Part shown: piece by piece, positions 1-7,482 of the stretch
How positions within the stretch are numbered: the stretch's first letter is position 1
Layout of the letters: each line of letters starts with the position of its first letter
Origin: UBA1127 sp965116355
GTDB taxonomy: Bacteria > Chloroflexota > Dehalococcoidia > Lucifugimonadales > UBA1127
Direction: 5' to 3'
NCBI GenBank assembly: GCA_965116355.1
Contig: OZ220679.1
Span: 1,922,001 to 1,986,000 of the forward strand
Length of the DNA: 64,000 bases
The notes under the pieces: model-generated
What the model was told of the DNA's origin: nothing
The model's database searches: none
What the model saw: the letters and a program-made list of their open reading frames with translations, nothing else
Position numbers and translations under genes: made by a program

Positions 1-1
1 C

Positions 2-142
2 TGGATCAGGTTGGGGACGTCCACAACGTGCGAGATGTTGGCGAAAGACTTGGAGGATGTGGGAGTGGTCTGGCGGGACGAAGTGGCTAGGGTCATGCGG
101 CACGCGCTCCTTCAAGCAAACTGGCCATACCGTGAGGGCTGA
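2..142 (+). CDS. Possible 3' end of an unidentified gene (partial)
   Basis: One frame is open from the window edge to a TGA at 140-142. It would encode about 46 residues ending in NWPYREG, with a plausible charged helix (LEDVGVVWRDEVARVMRH). Another frame is also open for a long way here, so openness alone is not decisive. I recognise no domain. If real, it is the C-terminus of a gene that starts upstream and is transcribed towards rsmD. Confidence 0.25.
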   Translation, partial: WIRLGTSTTCEMLAKDLEDVGVVWRDEVARVMRHALLQANWPYREG

Positions 143-456
143 ATCGACGATGGAACCTAGAACGGGACTGAATGGAGACAAACCTCGAGGGCGGAACTGT
201 GACTTCTGGGGGCGACCGGCTTCGGTAAAGACATAGCTCTACAAGGTACATATGTTACCCAGCAGCGCCTGTCTTGTCAAGGGGTTTCCGGCAAGACTTT
301 GGTGTCAGGGTTTACAATATATGGAGTGGATGGTAGACTAGCCGTCTGAATAAGCTCGTTCGGCTTGACAGCAGGCGAGCTTCTGGTGAACCAAGCGCAG
401 CCGTACCGGGCAGCGGGCCGCCAGGCCCGTCCGGCGGGCGCCTGGAGGAGAGATAC
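143..456. other. Non-coding stretch upstream of rsmD
   Basis: No convincing gene is visible in these 314 bases, which are more A+T-rich than the following genes. A TACAAT at 313-318 resembles a -10 box but has no good -35 at normal spacing. A perfect TTGACA at 365-370 has only a poor -10 partner. The purine-rich GGAGGAG at 444-450 is the rsmD ribosome binding site. Either element could be the promoter of the rsmD-coaD operon. Confidence 0.4.
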
Positions 457-1014
457 GTGGCGCTTCGGATAATTGGCGGCAACGCCAAAGGCCGTGCACT
501 GCAATCCCCCAGCGGGGCTCGAACTCGACCTACGTCCAACCTCGTGCGCTCCGCCATCTTCTCCATGCTTGAGCCGTACCTGGACGGCGCGCGCGTGCTC
601 GACCTCTTCTCCGGCACCGGCGCCCTGGGCATGGAGGCCCTGAGCCGCGGCGCCGAGTGGGTGGACTTCATGGAGCGCGACGCCCGGCAGTGCGAGGCGA
701 TCACCGGCTCCCTTCGCAGCCTGGAATATGCCGCGCGCGGGCGTGTGCACCGCACACAGGCGGAGCGGGCGCCGGACCTGCTGGACGGCCCGTACAACGT
801 CATCCTCATGGACCCGCCCTACACCTACAGGAGCCTTGTGCCGCTCATCGAGCGCATTGGCGACTCTGGCCTGGCGGCCGACGGCGGCGTTGTCGCGGTC
901 GAACACTCGCGCCACCAGGAGCTGCCGGCGGAGATCGACGGCCTGACGTGCCTCAGGCAGCGGCGCTATGGCGAGACCATGGTGACCCTCTACCACCGGG
1001 GGGAAGCCGCATGA
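457..1014 (+). CDS. rsmD: 16S rRNA (guanine-N2)-methyltransferase RsmD
   Basis: Predicted SAM-dependent enzyme that methylates G966 of 16S rRNA (E. coli numbering) during assembly of the small ribosomal subunit in the cytoplasm. The 185-residue protein has the usual RsmD length. The N-terminus reads RIIGGNAKGR, the SAM-binding motif is VLDLFSGTGALGMEA (47-61), and the catalytic motif DPPY is at 119-122. The start is GTG at 457, chosen because a strong GGAGGAG lies just upstream. The TGA stop overlaps the coaD ATG in an ATGA junction, so the two are translationally coupled. The rsmD-coaD pairing is common in bacteria and supports both calls. Confidence 0.93.
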   Translation: MALRIIGGNAKGRALQSPSGARTRPTSNLVRSAIFSMLEPYLDGARVLDLFSGTGALGMEALSRGAEWVDFMERDARQCEAITGSLRSLEYAARGRVHRTQAERAPDLLDGPYNVILMDPPYTYRSLVPLIERIGDSGLAADGGVVAVEHSRHQELPAEIDGLTCLRQRRYGETMVTLYHRGEAA

Positions 1015-1496
1015 CCACGGCGTTGTACATGGGCACCTTTGACCCGATCACCAATGGCCACCTGGACATTGCCAGACGAGCCGCGTTGCTCTTCGACAAG
1101 GTCATCGTGGCCGTTTATGCGGGATCGCTCAAATCCGTCATGTTCTCCACAGAGGAGAGGCTGGACCTGTGCCAGAAGGCGCTGGCGGACATCGAGAATG
1201 CCGAGGCTGTGGCGTTCAGCGGCCTCGTCGTCAACTTCGCCCAGTCGATACACGCGGACGTCATGCTTCGCGGGCTGCGCGCGGGCGCCGACTTTGAGCA
1301 AGAGTTCGACATGACGCTGATGAACAAGAAGCTGGCGCCGCACCTGGAGACGGTGTTCTTGATGACCAACATCGAGTGGCAGTTCCTGAGTTCGTCCCGC
1401 ATCAAAGAGGTAGCCGCGCTTGGCGCAGACGTCTCCGGCCTGGTAACCCCGGAAGTGGCCGAGGCGCTGAGGGCCAAGCTGAATAACAGGGCCTAG
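1011..1496 (+). CDS. coaD: Phosphopantetheine adenylyltransferase CoaD
   Basis: Catalyses transfer of AMP from ATP to 4'-phosphopantetheine, the penultimate step of coenzyme A synthesis, in the cytoplasm. The 161-residue protein has the usual CoaD length. The nucleotidyltransferase motif GTFDPITNGH is at 8-17, RGLR at 87-90, and the C-terminal SSSRIKE at 127-133 corresponds to the ISSTxVRE signature. The frame is open further upstream, but the ATG at 1011 overlaps the rsmD stop and matches the family N-terminus (MTTALYMGTFDP), so it is preferred. Confidence 0.95.
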   Translation: MTTALYMGTFDPITNGHLDIARRAALLFDKVIVAVYAGSLKSVMFSTEERLDLCQKALADIENAEAVAFSGLVVNFAQSIHADVMLRGLRAGADFEQEFDMTLMNKKLAPHLETVFLMTNIEWQFLSSSRIKEVAALGADVSGLVTPEVAEALRAKLNNRA

Positions 1497-1522
1497 AAGG
1501 GCCGGTAGATAAAGGAGGCGCA

Positions 1523-2047
1523 ATGGACCTTTTGAACCTGGTAGACAAACTGGAATCCATGGCTACAGCCAGCGGCAAGTTCCCTGGCACCCGGAAGATC
1601 ATGATCGAGCAGGACAAGCTGCTCGAGCTGGTCGACCAGATGCGGCTGGGGATCCCGCGGGACGTCGTGGAGGCCGAGGAACTGATGGCGCGCCGGGAGG
1701 CCATCATCAACCAGTCGCTGCTGGACGCCCGCCGCATCAAGAGCTCCGCCGAGGAAGAGGGCCGGAACAAGGTGCACGACAGCGAGATCGTGTCGCAGGC
1801 CCACAAGAAGGCGGAGGAGATGGTGATGGAGGCGCAGGAGCAGGCCGACGGCATCGTCATGGACGCGCAGAAGAAGGCGCACCGGCTGATGCAGGACGCC
1901 CAGTCCTTCGCCGACCAGCGATTCGAGGAAGCCAACCAGTACGCGCACGAGACGCTGTACCACCTTGAGATGCACCTCTCCACGGTGCTCAACAGCGTTC
2001 GCCGCGGTCTCGACAGCCTCGAGGACAGCACCACCAAGGCAGCCTAG
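1523..2047 (+). CDS. Coiled-coil protein downstream of coaD (DivIVA/AtpF-like)
   Basis: A 174-residue cytoplasmic protein rich in Glu, Lys, Gln and Ala. It has a long predicted coiled coil from about residue 45 to 150 with heptad-like runs such as AHKKAEEMVMEAQEQADG. There is no signal peptide or membrane segment. Such proteins resemble DivIVA or the stalk of ATP synthase subunit b and often follow coaD in Chloroflexota. The ATG at 1523 is preceded by AAAGGAGGCGC, an excellent ribosome binding site, and the gene lies 26 bases after coaD, so the three genes probably form one operon. A role in division or envelope organisation is only a guess. Confidence 0.8.
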   Translation: MDLLNLVDKLESMATASGKFPGTRKIMIEQDKLLELVDQMRLGIPRDVVEAEELMARREAIINQSLLDARRIKSSAEEEGRNKVHDSEIVSQAHKKAEEMVMEAQEQADGIVMDAQKKAHRLMQDAQSFADQRFEEANQYAHETLYHLEMHLSTVLNSVRRGLDSLEDSTTKAA

Positions 2048-2178
2048 CGCCTCCAGGCGGGACCTCCTGGCTACGGGGTCCCGCCTACGCGGCGTTCGTT
2101 CGGTGATGCCCCAGGCTCTGCATGCCTGCCTGGGCAATACTGTTGTGTCCTCCTTGGGGGCATATTTCAGCCTGCCTA

Positions 2179-2206
2179 TTGACAAGCTGGAATGTTCCTG
2201 TAGGAT
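2179..2206 (+). promoter_or_regulatory. Promoter of the aromatic attenuator and DAHP synthase
   Basis: A perfect -35 TTGACA at 2179-2184 is followed after 16 bases by TAGGAT at 2201-2206, a four-of-six match to the -10 consensus. The expected transcription start is at about 2213, only a few bases before the leader-peptide ATG at 2216. The leader would therefore be translated from a leaderless or nearly leaderless transcript. Confidence 0.6.
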
Positions 2207-2215
2207 TGACTCGGT

Positions 2216-2290
2216 ATGAGCACAGTAGTGACCTATCAGTACGGCTATTTCTTTACCGGCACATATGCCGGCTGGGGAATTGCTGTGTGA
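2216..2290 (+). CDS. Aromatic-rich leader peptide of the DAHP synthase attenuator
   Basis: A 24-codon reading frame from ATG 2216 to TGA 2288-2290. It reads MSTVVTYQYGYFFTG then TYAGWGIAV, with four Tyr, two adjacent Phe and one Trp in 24 codons. Such enrichment in the three end products of the shikimate pathway is the signature of a regulatory leader peptide. The codons TAT-CAG-TAC-GGC-TAT-TTC-TTT (2234-2254) lie just before the first arm of a hairpin, so a ribosome slowed by shortage of charged tRNA-Tyr or tRNA-Phe would cover that arm. The predicted promoter places the mRNA start almost at the ATG. The sequence is seen directly; the regulatory role is inferred from the known design of trp and phe attenuators. 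Confidence 0.75.
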   Translation: MSTVVTYQYGYFFTGTYAGWGIAV

Positions 2291-2327
2291 CAACCAGGTA
2301 ACGCTAGTAGATGGCACTTCCCCGCCG
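2256..2327 (+). promoter_or_regulatory. Alternative RNA structures of the attenuator (pause and antiterminator)
   Basis: Three segments can pair in mutually exclusive ways. Arm 1 (2256-2260, CCGGC) pairs with arm 2 (2267-2271, GCCGG). Arm 2 extended to 2279 (CGGC-T-GGGGAA, 2269-2279) pairs with TTCCCCGCCG (2318-2327) over ten base pairs with one bulged T, forming an antiterminator. That pairing uses the bases 2321-2327 that otherwise form the 5' arm of the terminator. A ribosome stalled on the Tyr/Phe codons would mask arm 1, free arm 2 and favour read-through. Confidence 0.7.
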
Positions 2328-2350
2328 AGCAATCGCCGGCGGGTTTTTTT
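2321..2350 (+). terminator. Intrinsic terminator of the attenuator
   Basis: A seven-pair all-G/C stem, CCCGCCG (2321-2327) with CGGCGGG (2337-2343), has a nine-base loop and is followed at once by seven T residues (2344-2350). It lies 68 bases before the DAHP synthase start and downstream of its promoter, so it must act as a conditional terminator rather than the end of the upstream operon. Confidence 0.85.
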
Positions 2351-2418
2351 GTTTGCCTGAGCTCCACTCGCCGGCGGTGAAGCGCATACGGAGCGGAGCC
2401 AGAGAAGGACGTGAGGAC

Positions 2419-3471
2419 ATGCAGAAGACCAAGGTAGAAGACGTGAACGTAGTCGGCACGGCGCCTCTGTTGAGCCCCAACGACCTGGATGAGCAACTCC
2501 CCATCACGGAGGAGATCGCGGACCACGTCGTTCGGGGCCGCGCACAGATCGAGGCCATCCTCAACGGGACGGACGACCGCCTGTTTGTCATCGTCGGACC
2601 GTGCTCCATCCACGACGAGGCGGCGGTGCTGGAATACGCGGGCCGCTTGGCGGCGCTCTCCGAGAAGCTGAGCGACCGGCTGTTCATCGTCATGCGCGTC
2701 TACTTCGAGAAGCCGCGGACGACCGTCGGGTGGAAGGGCTTCATCTACGATCCCGGGCTGGACGACAGTTTCGACATAAACTCCGGCATCACGCGGGCGC
2801 GGGCGCTGCTCTTGAAGCTCAACGAAATGGGCATCTACGCGGCGACGGAGTTCCTGGACCCGGTAGTGCCGCAGTACCTGGCCGAGTTCGTGACGTGGGC
2901 GTGCATCGGTGCGCGGACCGTGGAGAGCCAGACCCACCGGCAGATGGCCAGCGGGCTGAGCATGCCGGTCGGCTTCAAGAACTCGACCGAAGGCGCCATT
3001 CAACCGGCTGTCGACGCAATGGTGGCGGCCCGATCGCCGCACGCTTTTCTGGGCATAGACCATGAGGGTCGGACGTGCATCGTGCACACCCGCGGGAACC
3101 CTCTTGGCCATCTGGTCCTCCGCGGCGGCAACACAGGGACCAACTTCGGTTCGGACGCGATCTCCTCGGCGCACCAGACCATGGAGGCCGCCGGGGTCAA
3201 TCCGCGTGTGATGATCGATTGCAGCCATGGCAACTCCAACAAGGACTTCGAGAGGCAGAATCTCGGCTTCAAGGACGTCATCAGACAGAGACTCAGCGGC
3301 GAGGGCGACATTATCGGCTGCATGCTGGAGAGTCACCTCAACGCGGGGAACCAGAAGGTGCCGGCTGACCTCTCGGAGCTGAAGTACGGCGTTTCCATCA
3401 CGGACGCCTGCATCGGCTGGGATGAAACGGAGGAGCTGCTGACCTGGGCGCACGGTCAGGTTGGCGCCTAG
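2419..3471 (+). CDS. aroG: 3-Deoxy-7-phosphoheptulonate (DAHP) synthase, class I AroFGH type
   Basis: Condenses phosphoenolpyruvate and erythrose-4-phosphate to DAHP, the first step of the shikimate pathway. The 350-residue product is exactly the length of E. coli AroG. Family motifs are GPCSIHD (60-66, with the metal-ligand Cys), KPRTTVGWKG (98-107), ATEFLDP (142-148), GARTVESQTHR (164-174), GFKNSTEG and HGNSNKD. The open frame extends upstream, but the ATG at 2419 gives the family length and is preceded by GTGAGG. The extension would read through the terminator hairpin. The gene lies directly behind the attenuator at 2179-2350, so transcription is probably set by tyrosine and phenylalanine supply. 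Which amino acid feeds back on the enzyme cannot be told from sequence, so the symbol stands for the AroFGH family. Confidence 0.93.
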   Translation: MQKTKVEDVNVVGTAPLLSPNDLDEQLPITEEIADHVVRGRAQIEAILNGTDDRLFVIVGPCSIHDEAAVLEYAGRLAALSEKLSDRLFIVMRVYFEKPRTTVGWKGFIYDPGLDDSFDINSGITRARALLLKLNEMGIYAATEFLDPVVPQYLAEFVTWACIGARTVESQTHRQMASGLSMPVGFKNSTEGAIQPAVDAMVAARSPHAFLGIDHEGRTCIVHTRGNPLGHLVLRGGNTGTNFGSDAISSAHQTMEAAGVNPRVMIDCSHGNSNKDFERQNLGFKDVIRQRLSGEGDIIGCMLESHLNAGNQKVPADLSELKYGVSITDACIGWDETEELLTWAHGQVGA

Positions 3472-3530
3472 CCGAGTACATCGCCGCATGGCTGTATAAT
3501 GGCCCCATCACCACGGGTTGAGGGGGCGCG

Positions 3531-6353
3531 ATGACCAGCGAGCAGCAGGCCACACTCGGCGTCGAGGACTCACCGCTGCTGGTGCTGCTGGACGGCCACG
3601 CGATGGTATATCGCGCGTATCTCGCCATAGACCGTCCGCTTACGGTCCGCAGCACAGGCGAAGAGGTTCGCGGCGTCTACGGTTTCACGCAGATGCTGCT
3701 GCGCGCATTAGGTGACCTGCATCCTACACACCTCATCCTCACCTTTGACCGACCTGTCCCTACGTTCCGCCACGAGCTCTACCATGAATACAAAGCAACC
3801 CGGCCGGAGATGGACCCGGAGCTGAGCAAACAATTCCCCCACATACGCCGGCTCATGGAGGCCATGCGTGTCCCCATCATGGAGCTGGACGAGTTCGAGG
3901 CAGACGACATCCTTGGAACGCTCTCCGCCCAAGCGGCGGAAGAGGGGATGGACACGGTCATCGTCACCGGCGACACGGACACCCTGCAATTGGTGGGCCC
4001 CCACGTGCGCGTACTGATGCAGCGCCCGGGTGGACAGTACGTAATCTACGGCGAGACGGAGGTGCGGGAGCGTTACGGCGGCCTGATGGCTCCGCAGCAG
4101 GTCATCGACCATAAGGCCCTCTGCGGCGACACCTCCGACAACATTCCCGGCGTCCCTGGCATCGGCACCAAGACGGCCACCAAGCTGTTGCTGGAGTACG
4201 GTGACATTCCCGGCATCTATGAGCACCTGGACGAGCTGCTCCCCAGGCAAGCCGCCCTCTTCAAAGAGCATCGCGAGCGCGTGTTCCAGGGCCGGGCCCT
4301 GGTGACCATCGTGCGGGACGCTCCGGTCGAGCTCGACCTGGATGCCGCCCGGTGGGGCACGTACAACCGCGCCGAGGTGGTGGAAGTGTTGAAGGACTTG
4401 GAGTTCTTCAGCACCATCAACCGCTTGCCCGCAGGCGAGCATGACGGGCCTGTGGAGGCGCCGGGCGGCGAAACCGAGGCGCCGGCCGTTCCCGAAGTGG
4501 AGACCAACTACACCGTCGTCCGGGACGCCGCGGCTCTGGGCGACCTGGTCGCGGCGCTCACGGCGTCGCGGGGATTCGCCTTCGATACGGAGACGGCGCC
4601 GGACGGCCTCGACGTGAGGGGCGTACAGCCGATGCGGTCAAACCTCGTGGGGCTGTCATTTGCGACGGAGGCGGGGCGCGCGTGGTACGTGCCCGTCGGC
4701 CACACAGAGAGCGGGCAGCTGACGCAAGCGCAGGCGATGGAGGCGCTCGGCCCGTTGCTGGAGGACCCGGAGCTGCCGAAGGCGGCGCACAACGGCAACT
4801 ACGACCTGACCGTGCTGGCGCACCACGGCGTCCGCGTGCAGGGCTTTGCTTTCGACACCATGCTGGCGGCGCACCTGCTCGGGCACAAAGCCATCGGGCT
4901 GAAGAACATGTCGCTTGACCTGCTGGGCATCGAGATGACGCCCATCAGCGACCTCATCGGCTCCGGGCGCACGCAGACGACGATGGACCGGGTGGCCATC
5001 GACAAGGCAGCGCCGTACGCGTGCGCGGACGCGGACATGACCTTCCGCCTGTGGGAGCAACTGGAGGAACGGCTGCGTGCGCAGGGGCTCCTCGACTACT
5101 TCCTTGGCATCGAGGTGGCGCTCCTGCCCATCGTCGTAGACATGCAGGTCACCGGCGTCTCGCTGGAAGTCGACATGATGCACAAGATGGCGGACGCGCT
5201 CGGTCAACGCGTGGCGCAGCTGGAGGTCGACGCATACGAGTCACTGGGGCACCGCTTCAACCTCGGGTCGCCGAAGCAGCTCGGCGAGGTGCTGTTCGAC
5301 GAGCTCAAGCTGGGCGAGCTCACGGAGATTGGCAAGCCCAAGAAGACCAAGACGGGCAGCTACTCGACGGACGCGGCCGCGCTGGAGGCGCTGCGCGGGG
5401 TGCACCCGCTGGTCGACACGGTGCTGGAGCACCGGCAACTGACCAAGCTGAAGTCCACGTACGTCGACGCGCTGCCGACGCTCATCAACCCCAAAACGGG
5501 GCGGCTGCACACATCGTACAACCAGGCCGGCTCGGTCACGGGACGGTTCTCGTCCAACGACCCGAACCTGCAGAACATCCCCATCCGCACGGACCTGGGC
5601 CGGCAGATCCGCGTGGCCTTCCTGCCGAACGAGCCCGGATGGCTGCTGCTCGCCGCCGACTACTCGCAGATCGAGCTGCGGGTGCTGGCGCACCTGTCGC
5701 AGGACCCGGGGTTGCTCGAGGCGTTCCGGGAGGACCAGGACATCCACTCGGCGACGGCTGCGCAGGTGTACGGCGTCGAGATGGACGAGGTGACGGCCGA
5801 CATGCGGCGCATCGCAAAGGTGCTCAACTTCGGCATCATCTACGGGCTGAGCGCCTTCGGCATCTCGCAGCAGACGGAGCTGACCGTGGAGGAGGGCCGC
5901 ACCTTCATCGACAGCTACCTTGGCCGCTACCCCGGGGTGCGTCAGTACATCGACGACACCAAGCAGAAGGCGCGGGACATGGGCTACGTGGAGACGCTGC
6001 TGGGGCGCCGGCGGTACATGCCGGAGATCGCGTCAAGCAACCCGCAGATCCGGCAGGCCTCGGAGCGGGAGGCGATCAACATGCCGGTACAGGGCACGGC
6101 GGCGGAGGCGCTCAAGCTGGCGATGCAGGGCGTCGCCCATGAAATGTCAGAGCGAGGGCTGAGGAGCAACCTCCTGCTGCAGGTGCACGACGAGCTCATC
6201 TTCGAGACCCCCTCGGACGAGATCGAGGAGCTGAAGTCGCTGGTGGTTGACGTCATGCCCCGCGCAATGGAGTGGGCGCCCAAGCCCGTCGAGATCGCGG
6301 TGCCGCTGAAGGTGGCGACGAAGAGCGGCGCGAACTGGGGGGAGCTGGAGTAG
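3531..6353 (+). CDS. polA: DNA polymerase I
   Basis: Repair and Okazaki-fragment polymerase of 940 residues with all three domains. The N-terminal 5'-3' nuclease (about 15-310) shows EADDILGTL and TGDTDTLQL. The central 3'-5' exonuclease (about 335-510) keeps DTET, AHNGNYDL and YACADAD, so proofreading residues are present, unlike in some thermophilic relatives. The polymerase domain (about 540-940) has motif A DYSQIELRVLAHLS, motif B RRIAKVLNFGIIYG and motif C QVHDELIFE. The ATG at 3531 follows a G-rich region (GAGGGGGCG). A consensus TATAAT lies at 3495-3500 with no clear -35, giving a short untranslated leader. The gene is probably monocistronic, since nudC converges on it. Confidence 0.97.
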   Translation: MTSEQQATLGVEDSPLLVLLDGHAMVYRAYLAIDRPLTVRSTGEEVRGVYGFTQMLLRALGDLHPTHLILTFDRPVPTFRHELYHEYKATRPEMDPELSKQFPHIRRLMEAMRVPIMELDEFEADDILGTLSAQAAEEGMDTVIVTGDTDTLQLVGPHVRVLMQRPGGQYVIYGETEVRERYGGLMAPQQVIDHKALCGDTSDNIPGVPGIGTKTATKLLLEYGDIPGIYEHLDELLPRQAALFKEHRERVFQGRALVTIVRDAPVELDLDAARWGTYNRAEVVEVLKDLEFFSTINRLPAGEHDGPVEAPGGETEAPAVPEVETNYTVVRDAAALGDLVAALTASRGFAFDTETAPDGLDVRGVQPMRSNLVGLSFATEAGRAWYVPVGHTESGQLTQAQAMEALGPLLEDPELPKAAHNGNYDLTVLAHHGVRVQGFAFDTMLAAHLLGHKAIGLKNMSLDLLGIEMTPISDLIGSGRTQTTMDRVAIDKAAPYACADADMTFRLWEQLEERLRAQGLLDYFLGIEVALLPIVVDMQVTGVSLEVDMMHKMADALGQRVAQLEVDAYESLGHRFNLGSPKQLGEVLFDELKLGELTEIGKPKKTKTGSYSTDAAALEALRGVHPLVDTVLEHRQLTKLKSTYVDALPTLINPKTGRLHTSYNQAGSVTGRFSSNDPNLQNIPIRTDLGRQIRVAFLPNEPGWLLLAADYSQIELRVLAHLSQDPGLLEAFREDQDIHSATAAQVYGVEMDEVTADMRRIAKVLNFGIIYGLSAFGISQQTELTVEEGRTFIDSYLGRYPGVRQYIDDTKQKARDMGYVETLLGRRRYMPEIASSNPQIRQASEREAINMPVQGTAAEALKLAMQGVAHEMSERGLRSNLLLQVHDELIFETPSDEIEELKSLVVDVMPRAMEWAPKPVEIAVPLKVATKSGANWGELE

Positions 6354-6359
6354 CTCCCC

Positions 6360-7295
6360 CTACACCTCCCCCGCCACCCACGCCTTGATGAGGTGGTGGG
6401 CTATCGCAATGGGCCCCGGCAGCGCGAGGTTTTCGTTGGTGCCGGCGAGGGCGCTGCGGACGTCGTCGCGGGTGAACCAGCGGACGTCGGACATCTCGCC
6501 CTCGTCCATGTTGATGTCGGTGGTGGCGGCGTCGGCGTGGCAGCCGATCATCAGGGTCGAGGGGAACGGCCACGGCTGCGACGAGTGATAGCGGACGTTC
6601 TTCACGCGGATGCCCGCCTCCTCCATGATCTCCCTCGCAACGGCTTCCTCAATGGACTCGCCCTGGTCCATGAAGCCCGCCAGCGCCGAGTAGCGGTTCA
6701 TCGCCTGCAGGCGGCCGCGCGACTGCCCGAGCAGGCAGCGGTCGCCGTCGGCGACGACGGTGATGACGACGGGGTCCGTGCGCGGGAAGTGCTGGGTGTT
6801 GCAGGTGGGGCAGAGGCGCATGTGGCCGCCGCGGCGCATCTCCGTCGGGTGTCCGCAGACCGCGCAGTAGCCGTGCCGATTGTGCCAGTTCACCTGCGCC
6901 CGCGCCTGAGCGACGATGCCGGAGTCCGCGAGGCTGATGAGGTCCGTGACGCCACGTGTGTCCTCGAACGAGTAGGCGTCGTCGGCGCGGAGGGCCTCCG
7001 AGGCCTCCATGTTGCGGGTGATGTCGACGGTGAAATAGGCGGCGCCGTCGCGCAGGCCGAGGAAGATGCCCTCCACCTCGATGCCGAGCCGCTGCACGTC
7101 GTCCAGGCCAATCCAGCCAAGGTCGTGATCGGGCTCGCTGCTGATGAGGACCGTGTTCTCCCAAAGCGGGAGAAACTTGCTGGTGGGGTCCTGGGCCCGG
7201 TCGTGAAGCCAACCCTCGTCACGGCGCTGCTGGTCGCCGCGGTCGAGGGGGTTGCCGGCGTAGATGTGGGTGATGGGGGGCAGCTCGTCGGGCAT
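6360..7295 (-). CDS. nudC: NAD(H) pyrophosphatase NudC (Nudix hydrolase with zinc ribbon)
   Basis: Hydrolyses NADH to NMNH and AMP; NudC enzymes also remove NAD caps from RNA. The 311-residue protein has an N-terminal NudC domain, a zinc ribbon (C144, C147, C162, C165) and a Nudix domain. The Nudix box runs from G207 to G228 with the REIMEEAG core. The diagnostic NADH-specific motif SQPWPFPST follows at 239-247. The start is supported by GAAGGA a few bases upstream. The gene is convergent with polA, with six bases between the stops. A TATACT -10 box on the minus strand lies at 7354-7359. Confidence 0.93.
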   Translation of the reverse strand: MPDELPPITHIYAGNPLDRGDQQRRDEGWLHDRAQDPTSKFLPLWENTVLISSEPDHDLGWIGLDDVQRLGIEVEGIFLGLRDGAAYFTVDITRNMEASEALRADDAYSFEDTRGVTDLISLADSGIVAQARAQVNWHNRHGYCAVCGHPTEMRRGGHMRLCPTCNTQHFPRTDPVVITVVADGDRCLLGQSRGRLQAMNRYSALAGFMDQGESIEEAVAREIMEEAGIRVKNVRYHSSQPWPFPSTLMIGCHADAATTDINMDEGEMSDVRWFTRDDVRSALAGTNENLALPGPIAIAHHLIKAWVAGEV

Positions 7296-7353
7296 GGAGC
7301 TTTCCTTCGTGCTGTTGTCGGATTGGTCTAAAGCGAGGTTTGACGCCGGGGCT

Positions 7354-7359
7354 AGTATA
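7354..7359 (-). promoter_or_regulatory. -10 element of the nudC promoter
   Basis: On the minus strand the sequence reads TGTATACT, a near-consensus -10 box. A TTGCTA lies 15 bases further upstream as a weak -35 candidate. The predicted transcript would carry about 50 bases of leader before the nudC ATG. Confidence 0.5.
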
Positions 7360-7413
7360 CACGCTGGCGAAACTTAGCAAGATAAGGAGCTGTACGTGGC
7401 CTGCTTCAAATAA

Positions 7414-7443
7414 GGGAGGGGGCTGAAGATTCAGCCCCCTCCC
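7414..7443 (-). terminator. Terminator of the first Rieske oxygenase operon
   Basis: Perfect 13-pair stem GGGAGGGGGCTGA / TCAGCCCCCTCCC with a four-base loop. On the minus strand it is followed by TTATTTG. It lies 40 bases after the stop of the last Rieske gene (7483), as expected for an operon end, and separates it from nudC. Confidence 0.75.
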
Positions 7444-7482
7444 TGTCGAGCCGGTCTCGATGGCGCCCCGCGCCCGCGCGAC

